NCBI RefSeq assembly: GCF_051401765.1
Contig: NW_027480432.1
Location: forward strand, 13,410,501 to 13,474,500
Reading direction: 5' to 3'
DNA: 64,000 bases
DNA from: Calliopsis andreniformis
Lineage: Eukaryota; Arthropoda; Insecta; Hymenoptera; Andrenidae
How positions within the stretch are numbered: the first letter of the stretch is position 1; every line of letters begins with the position of its first letter. The position numbers and the translations under genes are program-made. This document shows, piece by piece, positions 11,831 to 24,222 of this stretch. Under the pieces are notes generated by a model that was given only the letters and a program-made list of their open reading frames with translations, searched no databases and was not told the origin of the DNA.

Positions 11831-12733
11831 TGCCAGATCTGGGAATCCGAGTTTCTTTTAAATACCTTGTATATTCATTCGTACTTTCGAAAATTCCACA
11901 TCTGGCAAAATAAAATAATTTCGTGCTTTCTTCACGCGGAGTGTTTCTCGTTAATAACCATGGAGGGCCGTATTGCCCCGCAATCGGTGCCTTCGTCAGC
12001 TCATCGTCTTCGGACTCACAGAGGGTTCACGCTGACTCGCGGGACAATGCGACCATAAAAACATTCAGAAAATACGCGCGTGGACCCACTCGAGCCATGG
12101 TATTCCGGGGTTCGTTCTTCCTCCCCAGTTTTCGTGGCCTTCGACTTGAAGGAGAGGTCTCCTCCACCTTCGTCGCGAGGAAGTCAGGGAGGTTCCTTTG
12201 CCCCCGTCAGGGTGACTAAGGAGATCTCCCTTCTTTGGATCGAGGGCAAATCAATGCCGATTTGTTTCGTCGCACAAAATCGCGCATTTTGGGGGATGTA
12301 AGTGGATGAGGATCGGACTCCGGAAAACCGAATCAGGAGGCATTTGAGTCTTGGATCGGAACGCAAAAAGAAGTCAGAACCGTCTGAACTTCACCGTATC
12401 TAGAGTCGTCGTGCGGACTCTTTGTTTTCACTAATCCATTTCACTGTCGAGGTCTATCCGGAAATATTGAAACAGTCACTCAATATTAAATTGGCGAGTG
12501 GCAAGACGAGAGTCGCGATTAAAACATCAAGCGCGAACCGAACAATATACTACATACAATGGGTGTGAAAAGTATTCGTACAGCAAGTTAATTTAAACGT
12601 AACTTTCTATAACTCAGTTTATTTATAAAATTTCATAAAATGAACAGTTGGTTTATAATTTTATAAATGTCTAGAATCAATTTCATAAAAAGACTCTATA
12701 TGTTTTCTTATTTTTTGATGATGGTGCATTATG
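11831..12733. other. Unassigned, partly GC-rich
   Basis: The segment 11930-12450 is noticeably richer in GC than its surroundings and has several overlapping open frames of 60-100 codons on both strands. None resembles a known domain, and splice signals do not single out one frame. Confidence 0.4.
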
Positions 12734-12945
12734 CAGGGTGTAACAAAAATATTATAGGTCCTTGAAAGGGGTGATTTGAAACGACTTCTTCCTTGGTGAA
12801 AATGTTAAATGAGGCTTTCTTAACGAGTTACTAACAAAAAACACTGGCCCATGAGAGCGCGAGCCTGCCGCCCAAGCGCCCGCAATAGCGTTGGGTACGC
12901 GTTAGACGCTACGATTGCATCGAAGGAAATAGCATATGTAATAGA
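12734..12945. mobile_element. Half copy of the CAGGGTGTAAC foldback element
   Basis: Begins CAGGGTGTAACAAAAATAT and follows the left arm of the element at 50206-51326 (AGGGGTGATTTGAAACGACTT, the TTAACGAGTTA block and the CGTTGGGTACGCG block). Only one arm remains. It abuts the 3' end of the LINE. Confidence 0.75.
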
Positions 12946-12989
12946 GTATAATAGATAGCAAGGAATATATAAATTTCTTTGTCCTTTTA

Positions 12990-13293
12990 CTTCAAGTAAT
13001 TATCTCTAACAGATGAGTAATATTCAATGTGAGAGCGAACGAGTATCATGTAAAGTAATCTCAAGATATTAACGTTCGTAAAATATCTAGATGTCTTATT
13101 GATAAAACCAAGAGTTTGATAAGCTGTACTAATTAAATTTTGAATATGCTTTTCGAAAGATAGGTTAGTTGCGAATGTAACACCAAGATTTCGAATGTCA
13201 TTACAAGAAGATAGAATTGCATAGTCTAAATTATAATTGTAAGTTTTTGTATGTATTTTACGTGAAAATCTAATGACTGTACATTTAGATGTA
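12990..13293 (-). pseudogene. Jockey-like LINE reverse transcriptase, 3' segment
   Basis: The minus-strand frame reads NTSKCTVIRFSRK, RNLGVTFATNLSFEKHI and RLLYMILVRSHIEYYSS. These are the thumb-region motifs of Jockey/R1-group non-LTR reverse transcriptases (LNxxKCxxxxF, LGVxxDxxLxFxxHI, LxxxLVRPxLEY). It is the direct continuation of the LINE at 17219-18560, separated from it by two TTAA-target insertions. No 3' UTR or A tail was identified. Confidence 0.9.
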
Positions 13294-13959
13294 TTAAGGG
13301 CTTAGGGTAGTCACGTGACTTTACGAGATTTCCTGGTCGGTATCTGCCGTTACAGTTTTCTTTACAGAAATAAAATTATCCACAGACATGTGGCTGCCTA
13401 ATGAATGCGAGATGGAACCACACTATGATTCCCCCTCCACTATACACACTACTATACGAGCCGTATGTACGTGAATTCGGCCCTTCGGATCACTTCGGAT
13501 AGCTTCGGAAAGACGAGAGAGAAGGCAAATGTCAAATCTTACTCTCGCGTTTCTAAAACGTTATTGTGGTTTGGTCCACGTCGCCCGCAAGCGGCATTGA
13601 GCGGCACGAGTCACTCGTAAAATATTTCGAGTAGAAACTCTGGTTTATCTGCAAAACTAAATCAGTTTAATAAAAATTACTTTTCGAGTTTATGTAACTT
13701 GAATGTAAAAGATGATATACTTACAAGTTTTACACTTTCTACGTTCTTGATACCAGCCTTTAAAAAACAATTAAAACAAGTTCATGATGATTTCATATTA
13801 ATTTACTTACAAACAATAACAGTAAACGAATTTTAGTTATCTCTTTGTATATGTGGCGAATTATTTCCTATTCGTTTTTCCTTCCGGTTTGGTCTGGGTT
13901 AGGTCAGGGTTAGCTCTGGGTATGTACAAAATAAGAGGAGACGTTGCTAAAAATACATT

Positions 13960-14480
13960 AATTTAATATATTTATAATCATCAGAATCTCGGTTGCCGCT
14001 GCGACCCCGACCGCGGCTTCTCCCATACTTCCATTTACGGACTTTTTTTTTAAAATCCCAGAACTGTAATATGAAAAATAGACACATGTTATTCACGAAA
14101 TTTACTTCGTTCTTCAACAAAAAATGAATAGATAAATTACTTAGCGCTTTAGCATAAGATCGCCTATGATCTACATACGTTTTGTCGTCATGCCTCCTCT
14201 AAAGCTAGCGCCGACGCCGACGCCGACGCCGGAGTCGGTGCAAGCTTTAGAGGAGGCATGACGACAAAAGATACGTAGATCATAGGCGATCTTATGCTAA
14301 AGCGCTAAGTAATTTATCTATTCATTTTTTGTTCAAGAACGAAGTAAACTTTGTGAATAACATGTGTCTATTTTTCATATTGTAATTTCGGGACTTTAAA
14401 AAGAAAATCCGCAAGTGGAAGTATGGGAGAAGCCGCAGTTGGGGTCGCGGCAGCAACTGCGAACCTGGCCTGGGGGAAAG
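13960..14480. repeat. Internal palindrome B
   Basis: Arms of roughly 250 bp meet at a (GACGCC)n core near 14210-14232. Both arms contain GCGCTTTAGCATAAGATCGC or its complement and CATGCCTCCTCTAAAGC or its complement. Identity is very high close to the centre. Confidence 0.85.
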
Positions 14481-14581
14481 AGGCGGGAATGGGGGGGAAA
14501 ATTTAATTATAAATTATTATAATTAAAAAGTAAACATATTAAATTAATGTATTTTTAGCAATGTCTCCTTTTATTTTGTAT

Positions 14582-16152
14582 ATATCCAGACCTAACCCAG
14601 ACCTAACCCAGACCTAAGAACATATAAATATTATAAACAATTTATATTCTTTATTTTTAGTTTATTATTGCATGTAGAATCGCTCTTTCTCGATTGTATC
14701 AGCTTGTACATAAACTTGTTTTAATTTAATTTTTCATACAAAATACACAGAGAATGTCATCGTTTGATCTTTAAACTCATCCCTCAAAATTTCATAAAAA
14801 TTTTTGAAGATCTCACCGAATAATCTCCTTCCGAGTCGAAACGTGAAAATATCTATATTATCAAAAAGGCTGCTTGTGCCGTGTTGCGCTTGCCGAAGCG
14901 TTTCAAGCTTCTTTCCGAATCTTTCCGAAGCCGTCCGAAGCAGTCCGAACCGCCGAGCTCACTTTCTGTTCGAACCTTACAATGTCACTCGGAATGACTT
15001 TTCATGGGACTTCTTGTGGGACATGAACGAAACACGCAGCTCGTATAGTTGCATGTGGAGTAGTGCGTCAAATTCTCGAAACTCGCGTGCTAACTCAGGG
15101 CAGCACGGGCCTCCTGATTAGGCGCTGCCTGGTGTGTTCAAGAGGAACTAAACTTGTCAGTTTTTTACTCTGTTTTATCTCTAACCTGGCAAAAAGCACT
15201 ACCAAATCGCGCTGACGCTTTACGTCCTTATATTGGATGGTTTTGAGCTGGAAAAGGGCTCATTCGATAGAGGAAGGATCAATCTAGCCCGCGCTGGTCA
15301 TGATTTCGCTCAGAACAATCTCTAAATTAGCTAAAAATGCTTAGATTTCATGGCTGTGAATTTGTCGATTTTTGCTTTACTTTGAACACTCATATTACTG
15401 AACATCAGCAGAATCTGATTAAATAATGACCAGCGCGGGCTAGATTGAACCTTCCTCTATCGAATGAGTCCTTTTCCATCTCAAAACCTTCCAATATAAG
15501 GACGTAAAGCGTCAGCGCGATTTTGCAGTGCTTTTTGCGAGGTTAGAGATAAAACAGAGTAAAAAAGTGACAAGTTTAGTTCCGCTTGAACAGACCAGGC
15601 GGCGCCTAATCAGGAGGCCCGTGCTGCCCTGAGTTGGCACGCGAGTTTCGAGAATTTGACGTACCACTACACATGCAACTATACGAGCTGCGTGTTTCGT
15701 TCATGTCCCACAAGAAGTCCCATGAAAACTCATTCCGAGTGACATTGTAAGGTTCGAGCAGAAAGTGAGCTCGGCGGTTCGGACCGCTTCGGACGGCTTC
15801 GGAAAGATTCGGAAAGAAGCTTGAAACGCTTAGGTCCAAGTCACCGGCAAGCGCAACGAGGCACGCGCAATCTTTTTGATATAGATATTTTCACGTTTCG
15901 ACTCGAATGGAGTTTCTTCGGTCAGATCCCCAAAAATTTTTATGAAATTTTGAGGGATGAGTTTAAAGATCAAACGATGACATTCTCTGTGTATTTTGTA
16001 TGAAAAATTAAATTAAAACTAGTTTATGTACAAGCTGATACAATCGAGAAAGAGCGATTCTACATGCAATAATAAACTAAAAATAAAGAATATAAATTGT
16101 TTATAATATTTATATGTTCTTAGGTCTGGGTTAGGTCTGGGTTAGGTCTGGA
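14582..16152. repeat. Central inverted repeat C with TTAGGTCTGGG arrays at both ends
   Basis: Arms of about 760 bp converge near 15370. The outer tips carry three copies of a TTAGGTCTGGG-type unit (16122-16152, and inverted at 14588-14620). The 80-codon open frame in each arm (14804-15121 on +, 15606-15839 on -) is the same repeat read twice. Confidence 0.85.
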
Positions 16153-16982
16153 TATAAAGTTCTGGGATTTTAAAAAGAAAGTCCGTAAATGGAAGTATGG
16201 GAGAAGCCGCGGTCGGGGTCGCAGCGGCAACCGAGATTCTGATGATTATTATAAATATATTAAATTAATGTATTTTTAGCAACGTCTCCTCTTATTTTGT
16301 ATATACCCAGAGCTAACCCTGACCTAACCCAGACCAAACCGGAAGGAGAAACGAATTGGAAATAATTCGCCACATATACAAAGAGATAACTAAAATTCGT
16401 TTACTGTTATTGTTTGTAAGTAAATTAATATGAAATCATCATGAACTTGTTTTAATTGTTTTTTAAAGGCTGGTATCAAGAACGTAGAAAGTGTAAAACT
16501 TGTAAGTATATCATCTTTTACATTCAAGTTACATAAACTCGAAAAGTAATTTTGTATTAAACTGATTTAGTTTTGCAGATAAACCAGAGTTTCCACTCGA
16601 AATATTTTACGAGTGACTCGTGCCGCTCAATGCCGCTTGCGAGCGACTTGGACCAAACCACAATAGCGTTTTAGAAACGCGAGAGTAAGATTTGACATTT
16701 GCCTTCTCTCTCGTCTTTCCGAAGCTATCCGAAGTGATCCGAAGGGCCGAATTCACGTACATACGGCTCGTATAGTAGTGTGTATGGTGGAGGGGGAATC
16801 ATAGTGTGGCTCCATCTCGCATTCATTAGGCAGCCACATGTCTGTGGATAATTTTATTTCTGTAAAGAAAACTGTAACGGCAGATACCGACCAAGAAATC
16901 TCGTAAAGTCACGTGACTACCCTAAGCCCTTAAGGTGTAACCTATCGTTGACGCATCACATCTCAAGATTACCGAGGTTTAA

Positions 16983-17214
16983 CCCCTTGACCTATAACAA
17001 CGAGTCAGACTCGTGCACTTTTTCTGTATCTTCGCTGCCGATTACGCGATAACGCGTGATGAGAATATTTTACACGTAACCGATCACACATTATCGCGTG
17101 AGGAGTCTATGTTTGCTTAATGGGTGCTCTGTAGTTGGCAGTTTAAGATAGATTCCCGTTTAAGATCGGCAGTGAAGGTAATAAAATTACGAAAGAAAAT
17201 CGTAGGTCAAGGGG
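16983..17214. mobile_element. 232-bp TTAA-target MITE
   Basis: TTAA at 16979-16982 and 17215-17218 encloses perfect 12-bp terminal inverted repeats, CCCCTTGACCTA and TAGGTCAAGGGG. Non-coding. It lies in the same LINE as the 3.6 kb element, about 50 bp away. TTAA plus a C-rich tip fits a piggyBac-type miniature element. Confidence 0.9.
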
Positions 17215-17218
17215 TTAA

Positions 17219-18560
17219 CTGTATACGGGATGCATTAAATGGAGAATCTATTGTGTGAAAAATCTTTATGTCGTCCGTGAATAATAAGAAGGAACAGTAT
17301 TTGAAATATTCAGAGATATCGTTAATAAATAATAGAAAGATCAGGAGGCCCCATGTGAGAACCCTAAGGAACACCTGAGTTCACCTCAAAGGAATTTGAG
17401 ATATAGTTGTCATCAGTGTAAATAACGTCGATCTCATATTTCTGCTCAGGAGTATTTGACAGGTATTGATACAACGCAAGGTTTATGCACGTTGATCGAC
17501 CTGACACAAAACCATGTTGTTGAGGAATAATGAAGTTCTTGCATAGGAAAGATAACTTCTTAGTAACTTAACCATTAAAAATCTTTAGGAAAACACTTTG
17601 AATACTAATAGGACGGTAGTTTTTTAAATCAGATTTATTTCCATTTTAGTGAATTGGGCGGACAAGGCATGTTTTCCAATAAGATGAAAGAACTCCAAAG
17701 GAGATCAAGTTGTTAGAGATGATGCACAAAGTTCTGGACATAGAAAATACACAAGATTTAATTGTAAAAGGATGAATACCATAATAACCAGGAGCAGAGA
17801 TAGGATTCAGGCCAACAATAGACTCGTTAATTTCAGTAATGTCAATGTAGAGTCCAGTAATATAGCGATCAGTGTTATAACATAAGCTTTTGCATTCATT
17901 CGAGTTTCGCAAATCAGCACAATAGACTGACTTAAAAAAAGTAGCAAACGCATTTAATGTGGAAGCATCATCTTCAAGAACTTTATCATCAAGGTACATC
18001 GCGTCCGGAAGATTATTAGATTTACGTAAAGAATACGTGAAATTCGGAAAAGATTTAATGTTATGAAAAATTCTTCTTTCGCCAGTAATTAAATAATTTT
18101 TCCAACCGTCGTGCGATACTCTCTTACAATCAGACCTGAGTTTACAAAATTCGTAGTAATCAGAAAGACGGGGTTGTATTTCTCAAATCAATAATGAACC
18201 CACTTTTTAGCTTTTATAAGAGAAATTAAAGAACTAGAAAAGCATCGTGGGTATGACGATCTGCGTATAATTTTGGTAGGAACACACAGTTCAATGCAAA
18301 AATGTAACTGTGCATAGAGAGCATTAATTGTTTCTTCTAAAGATGAATCTGAGAGACTATTATTTCTGTTGATGTTAGAAAAATAGTGTAATATGACAGA
18401 AAAATCAGCATTTTGGAAGTGTTTAAATGTAGTGAATGATGACGATGGAGAAATCGAGCAAGATAAAGAAAGGGTAAATTGAAAAGGAGGATGGTTTACA
18501 ATGTTTGCACGATATTTACAAATTATTGCATTCCGTAAAGAATACAATGGATATATGTAT
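17219..18560 (-). pseudogene. Jockey-like LINE, linker and reverse transcriptase 5' segment
   Basis: The minus-strand frames contain the linker between endonuclease and RT, then RT motifs: FTIKSCVFSMS, NYRPISIQSVFLKIF, QHGFVSGRSTC, VIYTD and NSGVP followed by GSHMGP. Stops and frame changes are frequent (for example after LVRPIH at 17646-17648), and the palm segment with the FADD box is missing. The endonuclease is absent, so the copy is 5'-truncated near 18560. With 12990-13293 it makes one interrupted LINE. Confidence 0.9.
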
Positions 18561-19548
18561 TATTAACTATAAAATTGTTGAAACTGATTGACCCGCTCCT
18601 GTATGCATAGCTATGCTCGTGTAACTATAAATGCATGAACGCTTGCTAACGTGTGTTCATTCTTTAAGGTTTCAAATACACGATTAATACGTTCTCTCAA
18701 TTGATCTCAACATTGAATTTGCAAATAGTGTTTATAAACAAGATAGACGCTATACGTCAGTGAGCGAATAGTATCTCAGCCGTAAATGTGTATAATACAG
18801 AGAAAATTTTCAATGTGTTACACTGCTCGGCATAAAAAAAGTTTTGGTTTGATAATCGTGATTCCACTGTTCACACCCTAACAATATAGCCAGTGGGAAA
18901 ATTCTAACAAAAGTGCGTAAAATACGGGCGCGATAAACTTTCGCACTCTGCACACAGGGCGGGACGAATCTATTGTACTTGTTATTATGCTTTTCGTCAA
19001 GTAAAATATAATTTTACGTTCCATTTTGTGTAATTTCAATAATGTCTAAATTAGAAGACTGTTAATCTTTACAAAATCAAATTGTTTTCAATAAAATTCA
19101 GTTTTTATGTTACATAATTTATTTTCTTGTTATATCATAAATAGTTCAAAATTTGGTCATTTCTCGAAATATTAAAATTATGACTTAATTAGATGTACAA
19201 AATATTCAGGTATTACGCTAAGGAACTAAACTCCATTCCAGCAAGTATTTTATACAATACAGTACAGTGTAATACAATATGTCGTAGCTGGAAAGCACCC
19301 AGTGTTAGCGCCCTCTAACATCTAATGCCGTACAACTCAACTATTGTATCAACAGTCGCATTGTGTTAATGTGCAAACATTCAAATACTTTTATAGGGTT
19401 TCTGAATACGGTCTCCTTTTTAGTTTTTTAGAATCTAAACTGCTTTCATAATTATCATCACAATTAAAACACAATTTTACAACTTTTGTAATAGTAACAA
19501 ATTTTACTTTTATACATTACATGATTATTTGCATGTTTCTTGTTTCAG
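18561..19548. other. Presumed intron upstream of the twin exon
   Basis: AT-rich, no coding features recognised. It ends in a good 3' splice site (TTTCTTGTTTCAG at 19536-19548). Confidence 0.6.
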
Positions 19549-19688
19549 ATTCGATTTCAAAGGCATCATAGATTACATTTTTTATTCGAAACAAAGTATG
19601 GTACCATTAGGACTTCTGGGCCCCTTGAGCGCAGAGTGGTTTAAGGAACACAAAGTAGTCGGTTGTCCTCATCCTCATGTTCCGTCTG
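19549..19688 (+). CDS. twin: CNOT6/CNOT6L (twin) penultimate coding exon
   Basis: A 140-bp internal exon. It encodes part of the C-terminal exonuclease-endonuclease-phosphatase (EEP) domain of the CCR4-type deadenylase of the CCR4-NOT complex, which shortens mRNA poly(A) tails in the cytoplasm. The translation shows FDFKGIIDYIFYSKQS, LGLLGPLS and VVGCPHPHVPS, which I recognise from animal CNOT6/CNOT6L. The exon is bounded by TTTCAG before 19549 and GTAAGT from 19689. Its last base is the G of a split Asp codon completed by AT in the exon at 54390. Reading into the intron adds only a few residues before a TGA, which would remove the catalytic SDH histidine. Upstream exons were not found in this window. 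Confidence 0.95.
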
Positions 19689-19690
19689 GT

Positions 19691-22204
19691 AAGTTTAGTA
19701 AAGGCATATCTTGAAAGCTTTTTAAGGGTGGAGAGGTGTGGGCAGGTGGAGAGCGAAATGTTTAACATATCAAATTTAGCATTTCAATCATGTCTACCAT
19801 TTTTACAATTTGTTTGGTTGGACGGGGGGTGTCTAAGGCGGAGGAGAGGTAGAGAGTGAAACGTGTAAAGTACCATTTGTATCAATTGTTAGTTCGAAAG
19901 GGAGCAGTGTGGAGAGGGAATTGCAGTGGCAAATGGAAGTATGCAGATAGGCTAAAGTACACTTATTCCCATTAAATCTGTCAGAACTAGATATAAGGGA
20001 TATAGGAAATTTTGAATATGCTTGTATCCACTCTACTAGAAATATAATTGATACTCTTGGGATATAGGCTCACCAGATCTCTCGCAGTAAAGTCTCGTCG
20101 CTATCAACACTACTGGGGAAATGGAAAACCCTTTGAAAGCATGAGACATGAAACGTGACACGATTCGGTTCGTGCGATGCTCCTTTGTGAAAAGCCAAAG
20201 ACTAATACTTAAAAGAGTAAGAAGACATTTAAAGATCAGGACTAAAAATGAACAGTTAATACTCTTTAATTTTTAGTTTTATTTTTATGAAAATGTTTTT
20301 ATCATATTACTGTAATTTTTTCAATCAAGATAAGACTAAACACGGCATAATTTAAATAATGTTCAAAAGCGGGGTATTTTAACAACTTCCGTTTTCTTTC
20401 ATCATCGATTTTAGTAAACCACAAAAAATGATTTCCCGATCATGCAAGTAATTAATATATCGATAATAAATGAGCAACGAGCTTATATCATAAAAAAAGT
20501 AAGGGCGAATAAGAAAGAAAGAATAAGGATCCGTACACATTACTGTAACGTTACGAGGTCACATGGTAATAGAATTCCATTTATCCAAACAATTTCGGAA
20601 AATATCCGAAATAGATTGGTGGAAAATATCTGGCTTATCATATATATAGTGATACATATATAAGTGATATTAATCATTTGGTGTATCGCTTATACGAAGT
20701 TTTGCTTTGTATATTTAAACGCTCAAACAAAAGCAGAAGCTAGAATGAAAGATACCGTTATCCGTTCATAGCTGTATATGCCGTGTAGATCTGAAATCAT
20801 TTCAATTTACTATGTCGTCTCAAAATATAGATAAGAAACGAAACGAGTAGTACTTTGTATACGCAATAAAGCTGAAATTCTTGAGCGTTTGAAAATAGCC
20901 GTAACAGTAACTTCATTGTCATGAAAGGACAATATAACAAAATCTACGATAAGTTCCATAAGAAGTAATGATAACAAAATATTACAGTTTCAAACGGAGG
21001 CTGTAGTAAATGTAACTTGTAGCAAGAGCAAGAAAAGCATATCATCGACAGAAAACACTAATTTAAATGACGCAATATATTTAGGGTTTACACAGCAACG
21101 TGATATATGTATATCTGTTAGTGGACCAATGTTGCGCGAGAGCTAATTGTAGAGTCAGTAATGGATGGCTGATAGACTTCAGAGAAAGACATAGGGTACG
21201 ACAGTTGAACTGCAAGGCGAGAAATGATCAAGAACTAAGAGAGATCACTCATCGTCGAACAGCTGATCGCAAATTTTACGACACTCGATGCGACTACAAA
21301 ATCCAAAACTTAGTTAAAATTTACGAATATCATTTAATAACAATAATCTTATCTATTCGTTGCAATCCATGGTCAACTTCAAACATTTACTATGAGATAA
21401 AAAGCGTTAATATGTCCACTTTCAGGTAAATTGTCTGTTCACTTCTCTCATCCGCGAAATATTGAAACACCTTACGAGGGTATCATTGAATAACATTAAA
21501 CCTGCCTACTATTTGTACTCCAGAGGGAAAGTCAGAACGCGCTCTATGAAATTTCGAAATGGAAAGGGTTAATGTGTCCACCCTCCGATTAATCTTATGG
21601 TCCAAAGGCTCACACGAAAAAATTGCACACACTACTAGAAGTTTTGGCGTAGAATTTGGAGAAAAAAGAACTAGATTTGTAGGAGAAGTGGGCACTTATC
21701 ACGAATATTTGCATAAACGTCCGATGAGAGGGTCCGCAAGAAACTAACTGCGGCTTCTTGAAAAACTCGTTGAAAACGCCCCCCAATATCTGGTGTTGTT
21801 AGATATCTGGGTTCTCCCCCAAGGGCTCTTGCTCTATTGAAGGCTTAGGCTCTCCGAAAACCGAGTCGATGTACGAAGAAAGTTCTTCAGTATTTGACAT
21901 TGAACAATCAACGTACAGTATTCTCTCGATAAATGTGAAAAGCCTCTACCGTTTAGCGTCGTGGACCTCTGGAACAGAAAATCAGTGGAATCGTACCGTT
22001 TAACGTACGATGAAATCGCACTTGTTTTAAAATAACCTGACTCCAGGCTATGAAAACCGCGCCTATTAGGAGGGGGAAGTCGAGAAATCGGCTCTTACAC
22101 CGCTGGCGCGACGGTCGCGGGCGCCACGGTCGCGTGCGCGGCCCATTCAAACGGTACGTACATGCAACAAGTAGTATGTATTAAGTCTATTTTGAAAAGT
22201 TTAG
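19691..22204. other. Intronic sequence, nothing recognised
   Basis: Several short open frames of 60-110 codons, none with domain similarity. 22080-22145 is locally GC-rich. Confidence 0.5.
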
Positions 22205-23200
22205 TTAATCACCAGATAATAGTGATCCGTCAGAATTTGACATTATTTGTTGTTTTTCACTTTCAGTTGTTGGAGTTTTTAATGGTTTACATATTAAAAT
22301 TACAGTTTGATCTGCGCCTCTAAAAGTGTTTATTAGTAATGATTTTAATTTTTTTTGTGATAAGCTAGATATACTAAGAAAATTATCAAAGTCAAAAGAA
22401 GAGTTATCCTGTATATTCTCAGCAATCATGTAATCATAAAGTCGCTCAAAATGTTTAGTTAATTCTAAATTAGTAAAAGCTATATCTTGTATTTCTATGA
22501 GTTTACTTTCTAACACGAATTTAGTTACTTCCTGATTTCCTAAATTAAAATCTACGCGAATACTGTCTTCTGGTTTATGATCTATGAAGATTATGTTTTT
22601 TAACCATGGATTTCTATTTACTGTTGTTAATAAAACGGAATTTCTACTTAATGCATCTGCATTGGAATTTAGACACACTTTCTTATATTGTATTTCATAT
22701 TCATATTTTTCTAATATTACACGCCACCTGGCTTGCATCGCTGTTATCTTCTTTAAATTCGCCAACCATTTTAAAGGTTGATAATCTGTAATTACTCTGC
22801 ATTTTCTCCCATACAGGTATGGTCGAAAATGTTTGACGCTCCAAACTATTGCGAGCATCTCCCGATTGGTGGTAGAATAATTTTGTTCAGCAGCATTCAA
22901 GGTTCTGCTTGCAAAGCTGACTAGTCTCTCCTTTCCATTACTGTCCCGTTGAGCTAATACTGCTCCCAATGCTTCTCCTGAAGCATCAGTTGCTAAGATG
23001 AACTCTTTGGTAAGGTCCGGATAGGCGAGAACTTGTTCTCCACATAGTTCCGTTTGTAATTGCTGAAATGCTTTTTCTTGTTGATCCTTCCACTCGAATT
23101 TTGTATCCTTCCTCAGTAAGATGTTTAATGGTTTGACAATTCTTGAAAACTCTGTAATAAATCTGTGATAATACCCTGTTAAACCTATTGTAAGAATTGT
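22205..23200 (-). pseudogene. Gypsy A RNase H and connection region
   Basis: Shows GAVLAQRDSNGKERLVSFAS, SRTLNAAEQNYSTTNREMLA and VITDYQPLKWL, the standard gypsy RNase H series (DASxxAxGAVLxQ, ExNYSTTExExLA, ITDHQPL). The His of ITDHQPL is Tyr here. The last 130 codons do not match integrase. The N-terminal DAS motif is upstream of the longest open frame, in DNA up to about 23200, with breaks. Confidence 0.88.
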
Positions 23201-24093
23201 TTTATATTTTTTTTCTCCTTAGGCCGTGGAAAATCCTTTACTACTTTTATTTGGTTTCACTCCTTCGCCAGTAATCAAATGTCCTAAATATTGAAGTTCT
23301 GGCTTCAAATATTCGCACTTGTCAGGCTGTAAGTTTAATCCTGTACCTCAAAACCTTTGAAACAGAATCCTCAGACGCTGTTCCAATTCTTCTAAGTTTT
23401 CGGCACAAACTATGACATCGTCCTAATATATAAAACATATTTTGCCAATTAATCCTTTGAATCCCTGATCCATCATCCGTTGAAACGTAGCTGGAGCGTT
23501 CTTCAAACCGAAAGGCATCCTGTTAAATTCGAAATGACCTGCTGGTGTAGAAAATGCAGGCTTAACTTTATCTTTTTCTTTCATTCCGATTTGATGAAAG
23601 CCACTTGCCAAATTAAATGCGCAGAACTACCGAGCTTACTCTAGCTGATCCAATATTTCTTCGATGTTGGGCAACGGATATGCATCATGTAGAATTTTCT
23701 CATTGAGGCTTCTAAAATCAACAACAACCCTCCATTTATTTTTCCCGCTTGCGTCCTGCTTCTTTGGGACAACTCACAATGAATAATTCCTTTCTTTTTC
23801 ATATCTGTAGTTTGTTCCGTGATCACGTCTAAATGTCCTAGCGGATATCTGAACTGTTTAACATGTATAGGGACCTCATCTCTGACAGGTATGCTATGTT
23901 CACTCAATTTTGTCATAGGCAGTGCGTCGCCTGGCAAAGCAAAGATGTCCTCGAATTCTCGTGACACCTTTCTGACTAGTTCAATGGCTTTTGGATCTGT
24001 CAAATGAGCTACCCGTGTATTTTCGTCCAGTAAATTTAAACACTCCTTTCGATCCTCAGTTGATCGATTACTAAAATGTAGGATCCTGTGCAT
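23201..24093 (-). pseudogene. Gypsy A reverse transcriptase with a stop in the catalytic box
   Basis: RT fingers start near 24093 (VPIHVKQFRYP is visible). The palm follows with GFHQIGMKEKDK, FEFNRMPFGLKNAPATFQRM and then FIY. The next codon is TAG (23423-23425), followed by DDVIVCA, so the usual YLDD box reads Y-stop-DD. Further shifts occur at 23612-23650. Clearly inactive. Confidence 0.9.
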
Positions 24094-24222
24094 AGTACCT
24101 GTAAGTTATATTGTCCTATGCTTGGTGCCTATCTTGGCTTCCTCCCCCTCAAGAACGGCATGCCTAATAACCCGACTTCTTCTATAGGAAAACTATCCGG
24201 TATTATTGCTAGTACATGTATT

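Larger units (their letters stand above)
13298..16929. mobile_element. 3.6 kb TTAA-target element built of nested palindromes
   Basis: The target TTAA lies at 13294-13297 and 16930-16933. The ends are perfect inverted copies starting GGGCTTAGGGTAGTCACGTG. Three nested inverted repeats make up almost its whole length: outer arms 13298-14067 with 16160-16929, a second palindrome centred near 14221, and a third centred near 15370. There is no transposase. The short relative at 9927-11018 has one outer arm joined directly to half of the central unit, so this copy looks like a rearranged or compound descendant. Confidence 0.88.

Noticed and set aside
10334..15839. Near-identical 80-105 codon frames at 10334-10576, 14804-15121 and 15606-15839
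   Set aside because: All lie in the same repeat arm of TTAA elements; they differ mainly as repeat copies do and show no known domain.
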